A DNA stretch of 64,000 nucleotides from Gracilinema caldarium DSM 7334. Lineage in GTDB: Bacteria > Spirochaetota > Spirochaetia > Treponematales > Breznakiellaceae. Location: contig NC_015732.1 of NCBI RefSeq assembly GCF_000219725.1, positions 1,364,001 through 1,428,000 of the forward strand. The letters run 5' to 3'. Shown piece after piece: positions 51,991 to 60,594 of the stretch. The notes beneath the pieces are model-generated. The model saw only the letters and a list, made by a program, of their open reading frames with translations. It was not told the origin of the DNA and made no database searches. The translations under genes and the position numbers were made by a program. How positions within the stretch are numbered: position 1 is the stretch's first letter; every line of letters begins with the position of its first letter.

Positions 51991-53655
51991 ATGCAGTATA
52001 TAAAAATCATCCCATTAAGTGTATTATTTATTATTTTTGTACATCAATATAGTTTTTCTGTACCCTTAAAAATAATTGGGGTAGGAGATCCCCTTTTGGA
52101 AGATTATGTTTTTCTCATCCGTACTTCTGAAGAAAGTGTACTTTCCTTAACACCGCCCCTGTCGAGTGATGAGATATTAAGTAATTTGAAAAAACTCTCT
52201 ACGGTAAACCGTTCACCAGCATGGTGGGCTGCTTATGAAAGAATACTGCAAGCTCTCTCGGAAACTCCTTTACTAAAAGATGATGTTTGGGGGATGACTA
52301 TACATCCACAACTGGCCGTAGAAGGACGATGGCGAACGAATGAAAACCTGGATTGGTTGAAACAGGAACAACAGAACCCAGCTCTTTTTACTGTTCCATT
52401 AGAATTCTTTTTTGTAGACCGTTTCTATGCTCGGGGGGATCTAATCCTTCGTAATGATCCTTCATTTTATAATGATGATAAAGCCTATGGTACTAATCTT
52501 CCTTTGGATATACAAAAGCTCGATGCAAACATGCCTCTCAAGGCCTTTGTATCAGTTGGTGGAATTTGGTGGAATGTTCAGCTTGGCCGGGACCGGTTGT
52601 CTTTTGGTAATGGACATAGTGGGAACCTTGCTGTTGCGGATAGCCCCGATTATTATGATTTTGCTCGGTTATCTCTGTTTAGTACCAATTTTAAATATTC
52701 CTTATTGGTTACGCAGCTTCCACTGGAAACGACAGATTATTTTTATGCTTCAGGATTTGCACCGACTGATGATATGACTCTCAAAGAGACGAACCAAAGA
52801 TATCTGTATGTGCACCGTTGGGATTTTCGTTTATGGAAGCAACTATCAATAGGGGTTACTGAGGGTCTTATAGTGGGTAATAGTCCCCTTGAGCTGCGAT
52901 ATTTAAATCCCTTAAATATCTATCATTCTTTTTTTTCCTGGAATGATTATGAGAAATGGAATCAAGAGGGGGATATGAATGGTTCCCTTGTTTCTATAGA
53001 TGTTGAATGGGCGATGGGCTGGGGTATCAGCTTCTATGGGCAGGCAGTTATGAACCAATTTGCTACACCCTATGAACTTGAGCATTGGCCTGAAGATAAC
53101 AGTCCCAACGGGCTTGGCTGGCTTGGCGGTGTAGAATATAATCGAGATATAGCTGGTTATAGATCTCAGTTTTATTTGGAAGCTGTATATACTGACCCGT
53201 ACCTTTATATTTTATCGAGTCCCTTTGCAAGTTTTATCTGGATGCGCCGTCTTTCAGAGCTTACACGTAAAAAACTTCGATATTCCTGGATTGGTTATCC
53301 GGAAGGTAGAGATGTTATCCAAGTATCCTTAGGATCAAAGGTGTATAAAGTTCCGTTTGGTTTTAACTGGGTTGTTTCATATTTAGTGCGGGGTGAGCAT
53401 TCGATTCTATGGGATTGGGAAAAGGGCAGTTCCGCTGTGCAACAGCACAGTCCTTCTGGTGTAGGGGAACATAATTGGCGAATATCTTTTGAATTCCAGT
53501 GGCAGGTGATGGATTCTCTTTCATTTAATATATTCAATGCTTGTCAATGGGTACTGAATGTGGATCATCAATCAGGCGTAACGGCCTTTGGTAGTGAATT
53601 TGCTATAAGTGCAAAGTATATATTGGGCACCACTAATAACTCTGTTACTTATTAG
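51991..53655 (+). CDS. Outer-membrane barrel protein, Wzi-like, copy 1
   Basis: 554 residues. Signal peptide about 1-23 (ends FSVPL). Residues 25-110 are a helical N-terminal part, then alternating strands with many Trp and Tyr. QLGRDRLSFGNGHSGNLAVA and YDFARLSLFSTNFKYSLLV recall capsule-assembly (Wzi) family barrels. The stretch WDFRLWKQLSIGVTEGLIVG lines up with YDFKLWPAFEFGFFESVVWG of the next gene, marking distant paralogues. Likely outer membrane; function unknown. Its stop codon sits inside the first of three hairpins. Confidence 0.65.
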   Translation: MQYIKIIPLSVLFIIFVHQYSFSVPLKIIGVGDPLLEDYVFLIRTSEESVLSLTPPLSSDEILSNLKKLSTVNRSPAWWAAYERILQALSETPLLKDDVWGMTIHPQLAVEGRWRTNENLDWLKQEQQNPALFTVPLEFFFVDRFYARGDLILRNDPSFYNDDKAYGTNLPLDIQKLDANMPLKAFVSVGGIWWNVQLGRDRLSFGNGHSGNLAVADSPDYYDFARLSLFSTNFKYSLLVTQLPLETTDYFYASGFAPTDDMTLKETNQRYLYVHRWDFRLWKQLSIGVTEGLIVGNSPLELRYLNPLNIYHSFFSWNDYEKWNQEGDMNGSLVSIDVEWAMGWGISFYGQAVMNQFATPYELEHWPEDNSPNGLGWLGGVEYNRDIAGYRSQFYLEAVYTDPYLYILSSPFASFIWMRRLSELTRKKLRYSWIGYPEGRDVIQVSLGSKVYKVPFGFNWVVSYLVRGEHSILWDWEKGSSAVQQHSPSGVGEHNWRISFEFQWQVMDSLSFNIFNACQWVLNVDHQSGVTAFGSEFAISAKYILGTTNNSVTY

Positions 53656-53662
53656 TGGTGCC
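53626..53662. repeat. Hairpin 1 of 3: perfect 14-bp inverted repeat over the stop codon
   Basis: GGCACCACTAATAA (53626-53639) and its exact reverse complement (53649-53662), 9-base loop. The TAG stop of the preceding gene (53653-53655) lies in the right arm. No U-run. Confidence 0.85.
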
Positions 53663-53665
53663 TAA

Positions 53666-53686
53666 GCAAATCCTTTAAGGATTTGC
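53666..53686. repeat. Hairpin 2 of 3: 10-bp inverted repeat
   Basis: GCAAATCCTT (53666-53675) and its exact reverse complement (53677-53686) around one base; as RNA the top pairs would open to a small loop. It is also a DNA palindrome. Confidence 0.8.
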
Positions 53687-53700
53687 AAATAGCTAAGGTA

Positions 53701-53730
53701 AACTTCTAAAAACTGAAGTTTTTAGAAGTT
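53701..53730. repeat. Hairpin 3 of 3: perfect 14-bp inverted repeat
   Basis: AACTTCTAAAAACT (53701-53714) and exact reverse complement (53717-53730) with a 2-base centre. It ends 24 bases before the next ATG, just ahead of the AAGGAG ribosome site at 53743. Confidence 0.85.
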
Positions 53731-53753
53731 CCCTATTGTTCTAAGGAGCCCCT

Positions 53754-55346
53754 ATGAAGAAATTTTTATTGATGATAGTTCTATGGCTTAACGTATTTTT
53801 ACTGTTCTCTCAGGTTATTCATGACCCTAATGCTCAGCTTTATAAGGATATTGACCATTGGGCAGTCCAAGGTTATATCTCTATGGCGTTACCTCAGATT
53901 CGGCCCTATCCAGCCCAGCTGTTAGATGTAATTTTGCAAGAAGTTATTGATCGAGGAAATTCTATAGCCCGTCAGAAAGCTCAATCCTATGCCTCCGCTA
54001 TTGCGCCGGGGGCTCGGCCTGTACATGTGGGAATTCATGGCACTCTAGTTGGCAAGGATGATGATCTCACCTTATTTGGGGCGCCTACGGTGGATGGAGT
54101 GCTTAGGTTTGAAAAATGGCTCACTGGATCTTATGAACTTCAGGTATATGGTTCACTAAGAAAACCAGGTAAAGAGCTTATTGTGCCAGGAACTTATTCA
54201 CCCTATAGTGACTTTGTGCTTGATTGGTCAAATGTAGGGCCTATCAATATTCTCCAGGATTGGAATTCTACCCTTGCCCTTGGTAGTGACCAACTTTATT
54301 TTCAATCCGGATTGAATCGTACCAGTTTCGGTCCTTTTTATGATTCCAGTATCGTTGTGGGTCCCCAGGCTGGACGGGCCGGCCATTACAGTCTCGAGTA
54401 TCGGCGGGAAAAGTGGAATTTTGGCATTCTTTTTATGGCAATCACGGGAACCGATGATTTTGGCCAGGGGCAATTCCCTGATAAATACCTTATGCTTCAT
54501 ACCTATGATTTTAAACTCTGGCCAGCCTTTGAGTTTGGTTTTTTTGAATCCGTTGTATGGGGCGGTCGGTTTGAACCACTTTATTTCATTCCCTTAAATC
54601 AGCTTTTCGCAGCCCAGTCAATGGCAGGATTTTCCGATAATTCCCTCTTTGGTATTCATGCACGCTGGCTTCTCTATCCAGGACTTCAGATTCTGGGCCA
54701 AATTTATGTGGATGATTTAAACTTTAATGATCTAGTTCAGTTTAATTTTGATACTAAATATAAACTTGCCGGTCAGGCTGGTATTAATTATATGCCCATC
54801 GATAGCTGGCTTCCGGATATTCGCATGGAATATACCGTCGTAATGCCCTACATGTATACCCATGAAACGGGGGATGAAAGTGTTAGATATCAACAAAATT
54901 CTCCGAATTATTTTAACTATACCCACCGGGGTAAGAATCTGGGGACTGACCTAGAACCAAACTCAGATCGAATTAAGCTGAGCTTTGCTAAAGCATTGCG
55001 CCCCGATCTTAGTTTAACCCTTTCTGGCTATTTTACCCGTCATGGGAATGCTTCTGAAGGAATTGCAGATATGAACCAGACATATCACGATGGTTCCATA
55101 CTCGATGATGGCCGTACTGATGATAATAAAGCGACCTATCACTACGAAACCCGTTTCCTCACCCAATCGGTGATTGATTACCGTTTGGCAGGGGGCTTGA
55201 GTCTTTCCTGGTCTATCCCAACCGCCTTTGGTGTTTTTTGTGCTCAGGCTGACTATGTCCTCGAATATGGCTGGAACCGGGACCTGATTAAAGATGATAA
55301 CGGCATGATCAATTACTGGGGCCTCAGTGCCTCCTGGCGCTGGTAA
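53754..55346 (+). CDS. Outer-membrane barrel protein, Wzi-like, copy 2
   Basis: 530 residues, AAGGAG before ATG 53754. Signal peptide about 1-20 (ends LLFSQ). An N-terminal helical region (DIDHWAVQGYISMALPQIRP) resembles SLH-type or Wzi N-termini, followed by aromatic-rich strands to a C-terminal WGLSASWRW, a typical barrel ending with aromatic residue. Distant paralogue of the preceding gene by the DFKLW/EPLYFIPLN segments. It probably sits in the outer membrane. No cargo or ligand known. It ends 4 bases before the convergent radical SAM gene. Confidence 0.68.
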   Translation: MKKFLLMIVLWLNVFLLFSQVIHDPNAQLYKDIDHWAVQGYISMALPQIRPYPAQLLDVILQEVIDRGNSIARQKAQSYASAIAPGARPVHVGIHGTLVGKDDDLTLFGAPTVDGVLRFEKWLTGSYELQVYGSLRKPGKELIVPGTYSPYSDFVLDWSNVGPINILQDWNSTLALGSDQLYFQSGLNRTSFGPFYDSSIVVGPQAGRAGHYSLEYRREKWNFGILFMAITGTDDFGQGQFPDKYLMLHTYDFKLWPAFEFGFFESVVWGGRFEPLYFIPLNQLFAAQSMAGFSDNSLFGIHARWLLYPGLQILGQIYVDDLNFNDLVQFNFDTKYKLAGQAGINYMPIDSWLPDIRMEYTVVMPYMYTHETGDESVRYQQNSPNYFNYTHRGKNLGTDLEPNSDRIKLSFAKALRPDLSLTLSGYFTRHGNASEGIADMNQTYHDGSILDDGRTDDNKATYHYETRFLTQSVIDYRLAGGLSLSWSIPTAFGVFCAQADYVLEYGWNRDLIKDDNGMINYWGLSASWRW

Positions 55347-55349
55347 TTA

Positions 55350-57965
55350 TCATTGTTTTATCGCAAGTTTTTTTATACAAATAGAAACTGAAAAACGGTG
55401 ACCTTCGGTGGGTACAAGATAGCTGATATCAAGTTTGGGCCCACCGTATATGCTAATAACCGGTATGCTCATTTTATCGTCCCACCGAAGGGTTGCTTCT
55501 GAGAGAATTCGCTTTTTCGTATCTTTAGGGGCAATCTCGAAAACACGCTGTTCCATAAGGGTGCCCTTCCGTTCTGTATAGGCTACTTTAAGTGATGCAA
55601 GCCATTTTCGACAGAGTGTCAGTGCTGCAGCCAAATCAAGAGCCGGAAAACTAATTTCTAAGTGCTGAGGGTAGAATGCTTCTCTATCCTCGGTACAAAG
55701 AGTGGCTTCTACATTGGAGAGAGCTTCTAGGACATCCTGCAAGATTATATCATTCAGCATTGGACTATCATCAGGGCTAGAATCGTCACTAAAGCCATAG
55801 ACTGCAAGCACCGTTTCTCCGTAAAAGCCCCAGCCAATACGATCCTTCCATGTTGGAGAAGTCCAAAGGGCTTCGGTAATACGGAACAACTTACCTGTAA
55901 GGTCCGGTTTTTTTGTCAGAACCTGGTGTAATAACAGGGCTGAAAGATATTCTGGATAGGCACCGCGATAGGATTCACCCAAGCGAACCTTGATATATTG
56001 GGGTCTGATCCGTCGTTTCGCTCTGATAAGTTCTGCTATTTGTTTTGCTTTTGTTTGTACCGGATCTCCACTGATTCTGTGTCCTATAAGAAATGACTGT
56101 TCTTCGGGAACACGACAGGATCCGCAGCCCATACAATGCCCATCACCTTGGTTCCCGCCAAAGCATAGTTCTGATTTCTGTCGTTCCCGCGCTTTTATAT
56201 AGGTACGGTATAAGAAAAGATTATTGATAGATGTTTGAACGAACGAAAGAGAAAAGGGATAGTCGTTATTTTTTTCGCCTGTAAAGGGAGATTGGGGACC
56301 AAGGTCATCCTTATAGGTTTGATATATCATGTCGTTAAAGGAGCCCCGAATCCCCCCATCGTATAAAATGCCCCTTTCTGCTGCCCGTTCTAGTATTTCT
56401 GCAAGCCGATAATCCCCCAGTACCAGAAGCTGATCAACCACATATTCATCCCAATCCATGGCTAGCCGGTACTCAAAGCCGGCACCTTCCACTGCGGTTG
56501 CTATGGCTGAGCTAATGGTTTCTAATTTTTTTCGGTCCAGCTCGAGGGGTGCATACCGCAGTGGGGTAAAGGGCATTCTAACCAGGTACCCCGCAGAAAA
56601 GAGAAGTCGAGGCCTTGGGCGGTGCTGCTCTGTCAGCTCCTTAAGCCGCTGGCAAAACTGGATGAATTCAGTTATATCAGATTCGGTTTCAAAACCTGAA
56701 AGAATATAGAACAACTTAATTTCCCGGGCTTTTTCCTGAAAAAGCCTTTCTATGAGGTGCCATAGATCCTGTGTAGATAAGCCTTTGGCATAGAAGGCCC
56801 GCATTCCCTCAGAAATTCCTTCTACACCAATGGTAAAGGCTCGCTTTTCTGCTGATAGTTCACATTCAAGCATACCAGGTGTATTCACAAGAATATCTGC
56901 ACGCTGGCTCATCATGTTTACCCGGTCAAAGATACGGTTCAGATCTACAAGCAGAGACAGAATATCCGAGTGTGCATTGAAGTTAAAAGAATAGAGTTCC
57001 AGGGTAGAAGCCCCTGTATGACGAATCAGATTTTTGGCCATCTCAAGGATTCTGTCCCTAGGCACTTCCCGATAAGGTTTCCGCTCCCAGCCCTCAAAAC
57101 AGAAAGTACAAAATGATGGACAGCCCCATGAAATCTGGAGGCGGGCTGTACTAGCCTCAGGCGAATTAAGAATGGGATAAGCCTCAGGTAAGAAAGGATG
57201 TTCGAAGGCATAACTTCGTGCAGGGTGAATTTCTCGATAGTTTTGTTGATGTTCTAGTCGATCAAATTCCAAGTTCTTATGCGAATCCTCTAAAGTGTGC
57301 CCTGGGGATGGGTGATATAAATGATGTCCATAGGCCCAAAAGGATGGCAAAGCTGCTTCTAGTTGTTCAAGAATTGTTCGTTTATCCGAACCATTAATTT
57401 CTCTCAGTTGGGCAATCAAAGAAAAAAGTTCCTTGCCACCAGGATTTGCTTCGGCTTCGCCAAAATAAAGCCCATCTGCGAAGGAATCCCCATCGGAAAA
57501 AATCAACCCCTGATTTGCAAGTGCATTAGATCCACCCACGATGATAAGGGGCCATCGGGAATTCTTCCAGGAAGCCCGTTGAGAAGCCCGGAGGGGAATT
57601 CCCGATTTTTGTAACAATAGAGGAAGATTTATCAGTTCCAGAGCATAAGAACAGGAAATGAGCAGGGCATCAAATTCGACAGCCACCTTACCTGAAGCAA
57701 TTCCTCGCATCCAAGGGAATTCATGGTTATCAAGCTCTTTTCGTTCTGCCCGGGATGGGAGAAAAGTAAAATCACCAAAGGCTTTTTCACCCAAGGCTTT
57801 TCTCATCAAACTGTACAAAAAAAGATGGGGACTTGATCGCTGAACATCCTGCCACGGAGAAAGCCTTACAAAAAGTATACGCACCTCTGCGGCATCCCAG
57901 GGAGGATTATCCCAGCCTAGAGCTTGGGCAGGAGCTGTAAAGGGACTATAATCGGTCAAACCCAT
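55350..57965 (-). CDS. Radical SAM protein with B12-binding-like N-terminus and extra Cys cluster
   Basis: 871 residues. The first 240 residues look like a cobalamin-binding-type fold (ILFVRLSPWQ, LLISCSYALELINLPLLLQ, IIVGGSNALAN). The radical SAM core has GCPSFCTFCFEG: Cys282, 286 and 289 in C-x3-C-x2-C. A further cluster, CFGGNQGDGHCMGCGSC, follows about 330 residues later, and a C-terminal domain begins YIKVRLGESYRGAYPEYLSA, resembling the DUF2344 type. The layout is like TIGR03960-class proteins of unknown reaction. It lies 6 bases behind the DEAD-box helicase gene. Confidence 0.75.
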   Translation of the reverse strand: MGLTDYSPFTAPAQALGWDNPPWDAAEVRILFVRLSPWQDVQRSSPHLFLYSLMRKALGEKAFGDFTFLPSRAERKELDNHEFPWMRGIASGKVAVEFDALLISCSYALELINLPLLLQKSGIPLRASQRASWKNSRWPLIIVGGSNALANQGLIFSDGDSFADGLYFGEAEANPGGKELFSLIAQLREINGSDKRTILEQLEAALPSFWAYGHHLYHPSPGHTLEDSHKNLEFDRLEHQQNYREIHPARSYAFEHPFLPEAYPILNSPEASTARLQISWGCPSFCTFCFEGWERKPYREVPRDRILEMAKNLIRHTGASTLELYSFNFNAHSDILSLLVDLNRIFDRVNMMSQRADILVNTPGMLECELSAEKRAFTIGVEGISEGMRAFYAKGLSTQDLWHLIERLFQEKAREIKLFYILSGFETESDITEFIQFCQRLKELTEQHRPRPRLLFSAGYLVRMPFTPLRYAPLELDRKKLETISSAIATAVEGAGFEYRLAMDWDEYVVDQLLVLGDYRLAEILERAAERGILYDGGIRGSFNDMIYQTYKDDLGPQSPFTGEKNNDYPFSLSFVQTSINNLFLYRTYIKARERQKSELCFGGNQGDGHCMGCGSCRVPEEQSFLIGHRISGDPVQTKAKQIAELIRAKRRIRPQYIKVRLGESYRGAYPEYLSALLLHQVLTKKPDLTGKLFRITEALWTSPTWKDRIGWGFYGETVLAVYGFSDDSSPDDSPMLNDIILQDVLEALSNVEATLCTEDREAFYPQHLEISFPALDLAAALTLCRKWLASLKVAYTERKGTLMEQRVFEIAPKDTKKRILSEATLRWDDKMSIPVISIYGGPKLDISYLVPTEGHRFSVSICIKKLAIKQ

Positions 57966-57971
57966 GATCCG

Positions 57972-59153
57972 CTATTGTTCCTCTATAGGGCTGGGGGTTA
58001 AAATTTGGCCTTTATAGAGTATTTTAGGATACACGACGATACCCAATTTTTTCTCGAGTTTTGCAAGCCGCTCTAGTTCAATGGCATCTCCGATAGTAAT
58101 CATAATTCCATGTTTACCGGCACGGCCTGTACGGCCTGCCCTATGGGCATAGGCATCGGTGGAATCGGGTACATCGAGGGCAATGACCTGGCTAATATCT
58201 TGGATATCCAGACCCCGGGCGGCCAGGTCACTGGTAATCAGAACCCGCACTCTGCCGGAACGAAAATCATCTATAGCTTTTTTTCGAGCCTGTTTGTCCA
58301 TTTCACCGAAGAGGCCCAATGCGGCAATTTTATGAAATTGAAGCTGAGAAACTACATTGCCTATCTGGCCATTGATATTATAGAAAACCAGGACTTTTTT
58401 AGGGTTAGTAGCGACAAGGAGTGACCTAAGGGTCCCAATCTTCTTCCTGCTCTCAGCATAAAGCGCCCAATGTTCAATATTTTTTTGCAGAACTTCATGG
58501 TTTTCGACAGTAATATTGATGTAATTTTCTCTTAAGATGGGTAAGAGACGCTGGCGAGCCTTTTCCCCAATAGTTGCAGAGCATGCCGCAAGAAGCCGTT
58601 CCTGGGGCAGCAGTGAGACAAAACGGTTCGTTTCTTCTTTGAGGTCATCAGCCACAAGTCGGTCTGCCTCATCAAGAACAACCTGACGAATCTGCTGTAG
58701 CGAAAGCTTCCCCATCTGCTCAAGCTGTATAATGCGACCGATATTGCCAATAATGATATGAGGTTTATTTTTTTTTAGTATCTCAATTTGGCGGCTGATG
58801 TTTGCTCCACCCATAAGCAGAACTGCTTTCAGAGGACTTCCCTCTAAAAGAAAATCGGTTTCTTTTTTTATTTGGGCACATAGTTCGTAGGTTGGTCCAC
58901 AGACTACCAGCTGAGGACCATGCCTTTTGGGGTCGGTCTGTTCCAAAAGATCCTCTAAAAGATTTTGAAGCAGAGGAATGAGGTATGCAAAGGTCTTTCC
59001 TGTTCCTGTAGCGGACTGAAAGAGGCAATCACGCCGACTTAACAATACCGGAATGACCCGTTCTTGAATAGCTGTAGGCTTCGTAAAGGATCGTTCTAGG
59101 AGTCGTCCAATAAAAAGCGGGGCTACTCCCAACTGTTCAAAGGTAATGTTCAT
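57972..59153 (-). CDS. DEAD-box RNA helicase
   Basis: 393 residues from ATG 59153, with AAGGAT upstream (the frame starts 10 codons earlier inside the previous gene). Q motif TFEQLGVAPLFIGRLLERSF-x-KPTAIQ, Walker A SATGTGKTFAYLIP, DEAD VVLDEADRLV, SAT in AACSATIGEK, and HRAGRTGRAGK near the end. Unwinds RNA, likely in ribosome assembly or cold growth. No long C-terminal RNA-binding tail, so a minimal core. It sits between a glycosyltransferase and a radical SAM gene, probably by operon sharing rather than function. Confidence 0.92.
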   Translation of the reverse strand: MNITFEQLGVAPLFIGRLLERSFTKPTAIQERVIPVLLSRRDCLFQSATGTGKTFAYLIPLLQNLLEDLLEQTDPKRHGPQLVVCGPTYELCAQIKKETDFLLEGSPLKAVLLMGGANISRQIEILKKNKPHIIIGNIGRIIQLEQMGKLSLQQIRQVVLDEADRLVADDLKEETNRFVSLLPQERLLAACSATIGEKARQRLLPILRENYINITVENHEVLQKNIEHWALYAESRKKIGTLRSLLVATNPKKVLVFYNINGQIGNVVSQLQFHKIAALGLFGEMDKQARKKAIDDFRSGRVRVLITSDLAARGLDIQDISQVIALDVPDSTDAYAHRAGRTGRAGKHGIMITIGDAIELERLAKLEKKLGIVVYPKILYKGQILTPSPIEEQ

Positions 59154-59160
59154 AGGATCC

Positions 59161-60315
59161 TTATCGTTTGCGGAATTCTTCATAAAGGTTTATCATAGCG
59201 TCGATAAAACGGTCGACTGAATAATTCCGGGATATTTCTTCCGATTTTTTGCCCATCTCAACCTGTAGTTGTTTGTTTCCAAGAACTTCAAGAGCCTTTT
59301 CCCAAAGCTGTTTATCATCCACAAGGGCCCAACCATTTTCGCCATTCAGAACCATATCATCAATACTAGGATCCGCAGTGGCGACTACAGGAAGCCCTGA
59401 TGCCATAGCTTCTATAAAGGTAATAGGATGGACTTCACTGTGGGAAGCACTCATAAAAAGATCTGCTGCTGCATAAACCATCTTTATTTCCTCAGGCCAT
59501 CGCAGATATCCGGTAAAGACTGTTTCGTTGGATATCCCAAGCTCGTACGCATAGGCTTCCAAATCCCGCCTATCCGGTCCATCTCCTACAATCATAAGCC
59601 TGGTCTGGGGGCGCTCTGTAACTATTTTTTGAAAGTTTTCAAGCAAGGTATTGATGTTTTTTTCTGTTGCAAGGCGTCCCACAAAAACTATAAGGTCATT
59701 ATCCTCGTTGATATTGAAACGTCTCCGCAATTCCTTGCTGGCTTCTCGGATTGTCATAGACCGTTCATAAAAGGTACTTAAATCGATGCCATTAGGAATA
59801 ATCCGTACAGGCTTTTTATAACCATGTTCAAGTAAGTAATTTTTAATTTTCTTGGATGGGGCAATAACACAATCCTCATATTTTAGTACATGATTTAAAA
59901 GATCTGGCAAGTTTTTCTTTAAAAATGGTTCTAATAAAGGAACATAATAGAGATAATCTTCATAATAGGTATGTATCGTATGAACTGATGGAATATGAAG
60001 TTTTTTCTGTACCGCCTTAGCTGCGAGATGTAAGCTAAATTCTGAGTGGCTATGAATAATATCCAGATCAAGATTGCGGGCAATTTTAACCACCTTGGGT
60101 TCAAAGAAAAAGCCTATTCTATGTTGAGGTTCATTAGGAAATTTAATAGATGGAATACGATATACTCCATCTTCAGGCTGAGCATCAGGGTGTTGTACAG
60201 TAAATACAAAAACCTGGTGACCACGTTTCTCAAGCTCTCTTTTTAAAGTTCTAACTACTGTAACAACCCCATTAACCTGGGGGGGATAGGTATCAGAAAA
60301 AAGTCCTATTCGCAT
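59161..60315 (-). CDS. GT4-family glycosyltransferase
   Basis: 384 residues from ATG 60315, with GAGGAGAA upstream; the longer frame adds 28 residues without family likeness. [28 protein letters not shown] is the usual start of diacylglycerol glucosyltransferase-type GT4 enzymes. [28 protein letters not shown], and the E-x7-E motif [20 protein letters not shown] follow. It could add glucose to diacylglycerol (glycolipid synthesis, known in spirochaetes) or to another acceptor; the first is favoured by the N-terminus. Cytoplasmic face of inner membrane. Confidence 0.85.
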   Translation of the reverse strand: MRIGLFSDTYPPQVNGVVTVVRTLKRELEKRGHQVFVFTVQHPDAQPEDGVYRIPSIKFPNEPQHRIGFFFEPKVVKIARNLDLDIIHSHSEFSLHLAAKAVQKKLHIPSVHTIHTYYEDYLYYVPLLEPFLKKNLPDLLNHVLKYEDCVIAPSKKIKNYLLEHGYKKPVRIIPNGIDLSTFYERSMTIREASKELRRRFNINEDNDLIVFVGRLATEKNINTLLENFQKIVTERPQTRLMIVGDGPDRRDLEAYAYELGISNETVFTGYLRWPEEIKMVYAAADLFMSASHSEVHPITFIEAMASGLPVVATADPSIDDMVLNGENGWALVDDKQLWEKALEVLGNKQLQVEMGKKSEEISRNYSVDRFIDAMINLYEEFRKR

Positions 60316-60594
60316 AACATTCTCCTCAATAAGGCAACAGTATGTCAAAATTTCTACGCTTAGTCGAGTAATCTGTATTTCAACGTTTTTATAACACATT
60401 CTTCATTTTGACTACTTTCATAGAGATTTTACTCATGTTAAAATTGCTTTAGCATAATTGTACTATAAATGTCTTCCATAGTGTTTTTCATTCATAGAGG
60501 CAACTGTTGAACAATACTCTCATATTTTAATAACAGGGTGGCTCTAAAAACTTGGCAAGATATTTAGTGATCTCTGATAAGGAGGATTAAAGGA
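60316..60594. other. AT-rich divergent intergenic region
   Basis: 279 bases between the GT4 gene (-) and the symporter gene (+). It must hold both promoters, but no pair of hexamers is convincing. Weak plus-strand candidates are TTAAAA-17-TACTAT (about 60440-60468) and TTGAAC with TAATAA at 15 bases (about 60508-60534). AAGGAGG with a second AAAGGA lies just before ATG 60595. No riboswitch pattern or terminator recognised. Confidence 0.4.

Noticed and set aside
60316-60594. Riboswitch before the symporter gene
   Set aside because: No conserved riboswitch core or terminator/antiterminator pair could be recognised.
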